A stretch of DNA of 64,000 nucleotides, taken from NCBI GenBank assembly GCA_032622095.1, contig CP136067.1, forward strand, positions 73,496,705 through 73,560,704. Reading direction: 5' to 3'. Of the stretch, positions 57,092-64,000 are shown in pieces. How positions within the stretch are numbered: position 1 is the stretch's first letter; each line of letters starts with the position of its first letter. The notes beneath the pieces were generated by a model. It did no database searches, was not told the DNA's origin, and saw only the letters and a list, made by a program, of their open reading frames with translations. Made by a program: the position numbers and the translations under genes. This DNA comes from Siphonodentalium dalli (Eukaryota; Mollusca; Scaphopoda; Gadilida; Siphonodentaliidae).

Positions 57092-58105
57092 AAATATTAA
57101 CTTCGAAAAAGCCCAGACAAAATTCTGTAGATTTCTCCTGAATATGCCACAAAGGGCTAGTAGTATATTGCATGCAGACTTGAACTGGGAATTTCCCCAT
57201 TGACAAAACACACAATAGCTATGTTATGTAAATACGAACAGTACCTAACTCAATTACCACAAGAGCGACTTTTAAAGGAAGCATTTATGACCGACAACTA
57301 TTTGAATCTAATCTGGATTCTGGAGCATGTCGCTGTCACAATGTCAACAATTAGTCACATCCATGTCCCCAAGTCACGGTATTAATGACGTCTTCGATAT
57401 AAACTCAATACAGAAACAAATATTTAATGATAATATTCGCACCAAACTTCCCAAAAATAGCAATCGACGTGATCCTCCAAGGAACAAACTTAGAACGTAT
57501 AGAACATTCAAAACGATGACTTCTTTGGAAAAATATCTCAACGTCATTTCCGTCCCAAAACAGCGTGAATCCCTGACAAAATTAAGAATAAGTTGCCACA
57601 CCTTGGGCATCGAGCACGCCCTATTCTACGAGAACATATCACCCAATCTGTTAAACATCCCCAACGAGAAACTATTTAAACAAATAATGATCAGCAGCGA
57701 CTCAAAAACTATGCAGGATTTGACACACTTCGTCCACTGTGGAATGAAAAAGAAAGGGGTTTGGCAACCGAGTAACGAACTCTTAAATTGAGTACAACTA
57801 AAAAGGAACAAAGATTCTTCGACTTGAGACCATGTCAGTGTTGCCAGTATCAACTCTGAATGGTATGTTTGCCAATCATCTACATATATTATCTGAACTT
57901 ATGATAGGCATATACCGGTATAACATATATATATTGTCATATATATATATATATATAATCATATACCGCCATATATCATTGTTGTTACATTGTACTTAAC
58001 TTTGTTTCATGTAATCCGTCCATTTTGTCTTGTTATTCTGTGTTCATGTACATTTGACCATATATGGTGTAACTTACAAATAAACATGATTGATTGATTG
58101 ATCTA
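56690..58105 (+). mobile_element. 5-prime-truncated non-LTR retrotransposon (LINE)
   Basis: 56690-57091 encodes the end of a reverse transcriptase and the thumb: LNIQKTKCMVFTTG, then YIYLGLQIDYKGSF, then LLQSLVIPILKYNCELWG. Further segments in shifted frames (57100-57390 and 57327-57791) hold KFCRFLLNMPQRASS-like and KLRISCHTLGIEH-like pieces, as in the C-terminal region of CR1/L2-group LINEs. The palm YADD-type motif is not included. The 3-prime end is (GATT)n at 58088-58103, a microsatellite tail usual for that group. At least two frameshifts make it dead. Confidence 0.8.
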
Positions 58106-58562
58106 TTTCATTGTTACAAGAATGACACATACTAGTTGATAGGATGTTACATTTTTCTATACATTTGTTACCAAGGTATTGTGATTTATTTGGAATTGGA
58201 ATGCTTGCAATTTCGTAATTTTTGTAATTTTGAAACACCTCCTACATATGTGTTTTTGTCTCTTGCACCATCCAATTTGTAATATTAATGAAATTCCAAT
58301 GGGGGGTATTTGTATAACATTTTCCTCTTCTTGATATAATGGTTTAACAAACTTGGAATGATTTTTCAACTGTAATGATCACGAACACCTTCCATATCTT
58401 TATTTTAAACTTGAATATTCCGCAAATATGAGTATCTGAACTCTTTATGGAATATGCTTTATATGTTATTGTCATAACAAGTATTTTGTGATAATTGTGG
58501 ATTATACATTCAAAACAGATGCAGATTATATTCAATTGTAATTCAATTGAGTATTTGTCACT
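58106..58562. other. unassigned AT-rich DNA
   Basis: No gene or repeat recognised. Confidence 0.35.
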
Positions 58563-58905
58563 AAAAACAAGCATTCTGATTGGCCGAGAGCGGCTAACTT
58601 TAGTTTTCGATTCACAGACATCTGAATTTAGCACGGTAAAATTTCATCGGCGCAAAATGGAGTAGCGAAACGAGCACACCTGCGCGTTGTTGTCTATAGA
58701 AACCATTCATCGGCCGGTTCAGCGTGCATCAAATCTGAATGTAGCATGGTAAAATTTCATCGGCACAGAACAGGGTAGCGAAACGAGCCAACCCGCCGCA
58801 CAGGAAATTGTTACGGAGCAGTGTTCCGATAACGCAATGAACAATCCCGACGATTTGTGCACGGCGACAACAGCAAAATGAAAGTCTCGATTCGTGTCAT
58901 GAAAA
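58563..58905. repeat. CpG-bearing segment with a 52-bp direct duplication
   Basis: GTAAAATTTCATCGGC(G/A)CA...GTAGCGAAACGAGC occurs at 58636-58675 and 58749-58789. CpG is more frequent than in flanking DNA. Starts near GATTGGCCGAGAGCGG. Nature unknown. Confidence 0.4.
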
Positions 58906-58967
58906 TGACTAAATGATACTTTTTATACAGCTTTTTTGCAAATTCCTTGCTAGATTGAATTACAATG

Positions 58968-59112
58968 GAGATAAACGTACCCTGTTTCATTGTACATTCT
59001 GGGATTCGAGCATGAAAACAGTTTGTGAATTCGCCAGCAAACCGACTCGTTCACAAACTGTTTTCATGCTCGAATCCCAGAATATACAACTCATCAGGGT
59101 ACGTTTATCTCC
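58968..59112. repeat. long inverted repeat just upstream of exon B
   Basis: GGAGATAAACGTACCCTG ... GTTTGTGAA (58968-59030) and its near-exact inverse (59050-59112) with a 19-nt loop; 63-nt arms, a few mismatches near the outer third. Ends 111 bp before the splice acceptor at 59223. Confidence 0.85.
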
Positions 59113-59223
59113 TAATTAAATTCCAAATACCTCATACTATGCCACTGTCTAATAAATTTTGATTTATCAATCTAGTTCCAGCATGTAATTTTGTGTTTCA
59201 TGTCTCTTTGTTTTTACTTGCAG

Positions 59224-59804
59224 GCAGTGACCCGTCGCTGCTTAGTGGCATCAGTCAGACCAGCTCCAAAACTGCCATACTCAGTCAGGACCTGGACAAC
59301 ATTAATTCCTCTTGCAGCCCTGTCCGCTCATATACCTCAAACACAATACACAGAGAAATTGGTGAGGCTACGAATCGGACTGCAACCCCACATAGTTCCA
59401 GTATGCCAAAACTTGCCAACCGAGAGGACATTGTGATCGAAGATGTTACACGGAATCCTTCATACCTTAAACTGAGCTGTTCTTTGAGTGGTTATGGCAG
59501 ATACTGCAGTTATAATTCATACAAGAACATTGAAAAGCGGTCTCCCTACAATAGCAGTCTCTCATTAAAATCTGGAGATTACCCGATTTCGCCAACAAGG
59601 CCATCAGACAGTGTTATCAATTCTGAAGAGCAGTCGGCAAGACTTGGACAAAATGATTGTGTGGTTAATTCTCAAAACTTGACTTCTCAGAATGGCACTG
59701 GTGTTACTAATGGGATTAACGGGCTTTCTATTGTGAATTTAAATGGACATTCTAAACACTATCTAATGACTGATCCAAACTTTCCAACTGGTGATACTAA
59801 AAAG
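59224..59804 (+). CDS. internal coding exon B of an unrecognised gene
   Basis: Exon of 581 nt, entering in phase 1 and leaving in phase 0. The acceptor TTTGTTTTTACTTGCAG is strong; the donor AAG|GTGAGTATC at 59805 is consensus, and an in-frame TAG follows at once in the intron. The 193-residue segment starts SDPSLLSGISQTSSKTAILS, includes NPSYLKLSCSLSGYGRYCSY, and ends LMTDPNFPTGDTKK. It is Ser/Asn/Thr rich, low in hydrophobic runs, with no membrane segment or enzyme motif; several S-P sites (SPVRS, SPTRPSD) suggest phosphorylation. It probably belongs to a long scaffold-like or regulatory protein. Joined to exon A by phase and strand. I do not recognise the family. Confidence 0.85.
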
Positions 59805-60395
59805 GTGAGTATCTAGAAATGTTTGGTCCAGATTCTTTTTTCAGAAACTTAACCTGTGGCTTTGGGAGGTTGGTTCACCGGATAATAGGCCAAGTTCTAC
59901 ACATGGTTATAACTTGAATAGATGGAATAAAAAAAAATTGTGTTTATAATACCTCCATAAAACCAGCCATGAAATCAGCTTTGTTGTGCAGTTTCTACCA
60001 AGAGTTATTTCCCTTTATAAAATTAAGTCTACACTCAGCAATCTCTTCTCTAACTATCATCATATCATGAACCCCTGATGAAAAGTTGCTGCCTTGTGTA
60101 TGGATAACAATTTATCAAAAGTCACAATGACTACTTGTTAATACAATGATGATTATTAGAGTTTAATATGTTTCTTTATAAAATTGAACAATTGGGTTGC
60201 TTGACAGCATGCAACTTGATCAAATGTCAACTGATTATTATGATATATTAATTATATGAGACTTTAATAATCAAAGCATTTGAGATAAAGTTTGAAATCC
60301 GAGCTAATCCACCTTTTTTAGGCTGAGATAAGTGCTCGTAATTATCTAATTTTCAGTTTCAGGGTTTATGCTGTTTGTGGTCAATTGGCTAATGG
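59805..60395. other. unassigned intronic DNA
   Basis: Follows the exon B donor. No repeat recognised and no further exon found. Confidence 0.4.
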
Positions 60396-60397
60396 CC

Positions 60398-60668
60398 CAT
60401 TTTTTGCTCAACTTTGTTAAGTTTGAGCTATTGCCATGGCTTTGTATCCATTGTCAACGTGTGTGTGTTTGTATGTGTGTGTGAGGGTGTGTGTGTGTGA
60501 GGGTGTGTGTCACAGTGTGCAGTGTGCATTCTGTCATTGCTTCACAACAATTTATACATTTGTATACATTTGTAAAGAATTTCTCTCTATAATTTGCATC
60601 AAACTGACTTATAGTGCCTTGTCTTTAAAAACAGTGGCCATGTTGGATGCCATCTTGTTTTGTGGCCA
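60398..60668 (+). repeat. twin-hairpin family 3 copy, head
   Basis: TTTTTTGCTCAACTTTGTTA-AGTTTGAGCTATTGCCATGG head, then a (GT)n tract at 60460-60510 in place of GTCY, then GTGGCCATGTTGGATGCCAT. Confidence 0.7.
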
Positions 60669-63055
60669 CATTTTTAGCTCACCTGAGACAGTCTCCAGTG
60701 GAGCTATAGTCATCACTCCTCGTCCATCCATCTGTCCGTCCATCCGCCCATCCATCTATCCATCCGTCAATAATTCTTTAAACATCTTCTCCTGAACCGT
60801 AAGACCAAATGGGTTCATATTTGGTGTGGATGTTCCCCAGGTGATACAGATTTGTGGTCAAATAGTAATTCTTAAAACGACTTCTTCTCTTGTACCATCG
60901 GGTCAAATGGGTTCATATTTGGTGGTATGAAGGGTCCTTGGGTGACTGGGGTTCAGATTTGTTCAAATGAGGTCACTGGGGCAAATGTGGCCAGAGCCAG
61001 GGACATAACTCAAAAACAATTTTTTTTAGATTGAACTCCTTTTAACCAAAAAAGATATATTTAGTAAAACAAAAACAAAAAGAATATTTAAAAACAACAT
61101 GAATTTTTTTATTTTTGAATATTTAAACAAATTTTTTTTATTTAAATTCAGATATAACTCCATGGTCAATTAGTTTTGTTTTGTTTTAACATGTTATACA
61201 AATTGAAAAGCTAATGCCATTACCATTCTGAAGGTTGTGCCCCCTGGCCGTTCACTCAAGTTCACTGCTTGTGCTATCTCTGGTCCCAAAAATAATATTT
61301 TACTCCAATTCTTGATAGAGAATGGTTAATAAGAAGCATTACTTTGGTTCCAACTGTACATGTCAAGTGAAATCAGACATCTATAAACATTCCCTGGAGA
61401 TCTGCTAGAGGTCATTAACTCCTAATTACAACAACAATCTATCATATGTATGTGTTCAAATATCTCAATAGGACATTTAACACTCCCACACCCACCACCT
61501 CACAAGAGAACACATTTGACACTGCCAGCTATACTATTGCAGTTTTGTTCAGATAGGGTCACCAGGCCAAATAGGAGAAATGCCAGGGGCATGCTTTCCC
61601 TCTATAGTAACCCTTGAAAAGTCTTCTTTGAAAGAATCACCACTCACCAGGTCTATATATAGGCCTATAGTAATGGGTTCCGTCCGTCCATCCGTCTGTC
61701 CGTCCATCCTGAATTTGTAAGAGTCATAACTTGAACAAATGTTAATGGATTTCAAAGATTTGTGGTATATGAGTTCACCTGACCATTACCTAGAATGAGT
61801 TCGCAAGCCAGGTCTGGCCAGATATTTTTACCAGAGTTATTGGACTGTTTATTATTTTTGTTGAATTTACAAATAGCAAATAGACGACGTCACAGGGCTC
61901 ATTTCCACAAATCTCAACAGATTTCAAAGATATTTGGTATATGAGTTCACCTGACCATTACCTAGAATGAGTTCGCAAGCCAGGTCCGGCCGGTTATTTT
62001 TACCGGAGTTATTGGACTTTGTTTATTATTTTTGTCGAATTTACCAAATAGCAAATGGACGATGTCACAGGGCTCATTTCCACAAATGTCAACGGATTTC
62101 AAAGATTTTTGGTATATGAGTTCACATGACCAGTATCTAGAACGAGTTCGGAAACCAGGTCCGGCCGGATATTTTCAGCAGAGTTATTGGACTTGCAAAT
62201 GGACGACGTCACATGGCTAGTACCTAAAATGAGTTCGCAAGCCAGGCTTTTTGACAAAATCCCACAGGTCTTGTTTAGCACATACTGAGAACGCAAACAT
62301 TATTGAGAATGCACTTCCGCAACTGCACATTTTGGCAGGGGATACCGCCGTCTGCGACTGCTTGTAATTCTTAATATACTTCCTTCACAAGAACCATCAG
62401 GTCTATTTTACTGATATTTAGTATGAAGGGTTCTTTGGTGACTGGGATACAAATTTATTCAGATGGGTTCTCCAGGTCAAATAGGGTTGGACCAGGGACA
62501 TAACTATTTGTCTCTATAGTAATTCTTAAAATGTCTTCTCAAGAGAGGTTGGACTATTTAGCTTACATATAGTATGGATGGTCCTTTGGTAACTGAGATT
62601 CAGATTTATTAAAATGAGGTCAACCTGTCAAGAAATGGCGGGGCTATGGGGACTTACCACTTTTCTGTCTAATAAAATCATTAATATATCAAACTCATTG
62701 GAACCGCCTGACTGATTAATCTGACATGGTGTTTAGTGTCCATGGATAATTGGGCTTCAGATATGTCTAAATGGTTTTAAAAAAAGGAAATTTCCAACAA
62801 TTGAGAAAGTTTTAAGTGTCGGTTGTTAAATTCCAACCTAAGGGAGGTGCACAAAAGGATTTATGAACTTGTGAGTCCTGATGGGAGGGCACTTGTTATG
62901 AGCTGGACGTGGGGATGATCAGTAGTGTACAGTTGGTAATTTCACGGGGATAGTCACTGATCTACATACATGAAGCCTCTCTAGCCACATGTCCTGTTTA
63001 GAACTACTTCCTTTAAAGTGATTATGACAAGTTCTGACTGTTGTGGTCTCCAGAC
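60669..63055 (+). repeat. twin-hairpin family 1, long copy, with internal tandem
   Basis: Head TTTTTAGCTCACCTGAGACA-GTCTCCAGTGGAGCT, GTCCATCCATCTGTCCGTCC, many body units, an inserted 170-bp tandem (61735-62260), then the right module (GATCAGTAGTGTACAGTTGG) up to GTTGTGGTCTCCAGA at 63050, where the tail is lost against the minisatellite. Confidence 0.75.
61735..62260 (+). repeat. tandem repeat, unit about 170 bp
   Basis: Three full units and a partial one with GATTTCAAAGAT, TTGGTATATGAGTTCACCTG, GAGTTCGCAAGCCAGGTC, CCAGAGTTATTGGACT and GACGACGTCACAGGGCTCAT. Preceded by GTCCGTCCATCCGTCTGTCC (61681-61708), so probably another twin-hairpin-like body nested in family 1. Confidence 0.75.
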
Positions 63056-63057
63056 CC

Positions 63058-63805
63058 ATATAAAAATGAACCTGGGTAAATCCACCCAGGTTTTTTGTGC
63101 CGAAACCCAGGTAAATCTATCTACCAAGATATCCACCAACCATCAAGACCCCCTGAAACCTGGGTTTTACCATGATTTACCCACCTGAAACTGGATAAAA
63201 ACCCTGGTATGGATAAACCTGGGTGTATTTACCCAGGTGACCACACCCAGGTGTACCCTACCTGGGTGTTTCCCACCCAGGTGTACCCTGGTGTTTCCTA
63301 CCTGTGTGTTTCCCCCACCCAGGTGTACCATGTTGTTATTCACCCAGGTGTTTCCCCCACCCAGGTGTACCATGGTGTTATTCACCCAGGTGTACCCTGA
63401 TGTTTCCTACCTGGGTGTTTCCCACCCAGGTGTACCTTGGTGTTATTCACCCAGGTGAACCCTGATGTTTCCTACCTGGGTGTTCCCCACCCAGGTGTAC
63501 CTTGATGTTTCCAACCCAGATGTACCTTGGTGTTTTCTTACGCCGGTGTACCTTGGTGTTTTCTTACCCAGGTGGATTTCCCACTGAGATGCACCTGGTT
63601 AGAAAACACCAAGGTACACCCAGGTAAGGAAACACCAAGGTACACCTGGGCAGGAAAACACCAAGGTACACCTGGGTAAGAAAACACCAAGGTACACCTG
63701 GGTAAGAAAACACCAAGGTAAAACTAGGTGGGAAACACCAAGGTACACATGGGTAGAAAACACCAAGGAACACCTGGGTGAATAACACCAAGGTACACCT
63801 GGGTG
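63058..63805. repeat. inverted minisatellite, 26-bp unit
   Basis: From 63225 to about 63590 units such as CACCCAGGTGTACCTTGGTG TT run forward (some 30-40 bp composites); from about 63597 to 63805 the exact reverse complement (AACACCAAGGTACACCTGGG) runs for about eight units. The two arrays face each other with almost no spacer, so over 200 bp could fold back. A leader at 63058-63225 has scattered ACCTGGGTAAA and its inverse. Frames on both strands inside are repeat-derived. Confidence 0.9.
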
Positions 63806-64000
63806 GGGATCCAAAGTGAAATGTTGAGGATGGCAATGAAGTAGATTTGGATGGGATGCAGGGGTATTGTTATCAATGGAGTTGTTTTAGTATAATAGAA
63901 CATTAAGGAAACTGATTGTGAAGCAATACAAGTTTATTCAAGATAAAATACATGTATAGAAACACATGTAATACATAAATATATAAACTCATTAAACTGC
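63806..64000. other. unassigned AT-rich DNA
   Basis: No feature seen up to the window end. Confidence 0.4.

Larger units (their letters stand above)
21443..59223 (+). other. inferred 37.8 kb intron
   Basis: Bounded by the GTGAGT donor at 21443 and the TTTTTACTTGCAG acceptor ending at 59223, joining two phase-1 ends. Nearly all large elements of the window lie inside. This is inferred from phase and strand only; unseen small exons could lie within. Confidence 0.5.

Noticed and set aside
63209..63836. Overlapping Cys/Pro/Gly-repeat frames on both strands
   Set aside because: All arise from the 26-bp inverted minisatellite.

Overview
The window reads as AT-rich nuclear DNA of a marine invertebrate, most likely a lophotrochozoan and probably a mollusc (inference). 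The reasons are GT-AG spliced exons, large numbers of short interspersed repeats with palindromic heads and GTCC/GTCT microsatellites resembling bivalve pearl-type and fly DINE-1-type elements, a split-direct-repeat tyrosine-recombinase retrotransposon, and decayed CR1/L2-like LINEs. There is no bacterial-style gene organisation, and I recognised no rRNA, tRNA or CRISPR locus. All boundaries were read by eye.

Host genes. I can support one gene, on the + strand. It has an exon at 21164-21442 (phase 1 in, phase 1 out) and an exon at 59224-59804 (phase 1 in, phase 0 out). They are phase-compatible and the split codon makes Gly, so they are probably consecutive exons of one Ser/Asn/Thr-rich protein I do not recognise, separated by a 37.8 kb intron. 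A short ATG exon with a consensus donor at 37459-37471 has the same phase and could be an internal alternative first exon.

Layout. 0-6 kb: LINE-like tail, then a 42-bp satellite interrupted by two terminal-inverted-repeat (TIR) elements (637-2591 and 4331-5756). 6-15 kb: twin-hairpin repeat copies, a poly-C tract, inverted-orientation satellite, and a GC-rich block with a hammerhead-like motif and a broken zinc-finger reading frame. 15-21 kb: more twin-hairpin repeats and a second satellite locus with a recent internal duplication. 21.4-59.2 kb (the intron): a frameshifted CXC-domain repeat gene (23.3-24.0), a LINE C-terminal scrap, a 3.7 kb Ngaro-like retroelement (26.6-30.3), a 4.1 kb Helitron-like candidate (30.49-34.63), three TTAA-flanked elements, two hAT-like elements with 8-bp target duplications (one carrying a nested MITE), several fold-backs, and a decayed LINE (56.7-58.1). 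59.8-64 kb: twin-hairpin repeats and a large inverted minisatellite.

What ties the window together is transposition. Three unrelated-looking repeat families (called here twin-hairpin 1, 2 and 3) share one plan: a TTTTTA run, a palindromic head, a (GTCY)n tract, a body that is often tandem, and a short tail hairpin with a T-rich end. Nested insertions give a relative chronology. No element here appears to encode an intact autonomous enzyme set.
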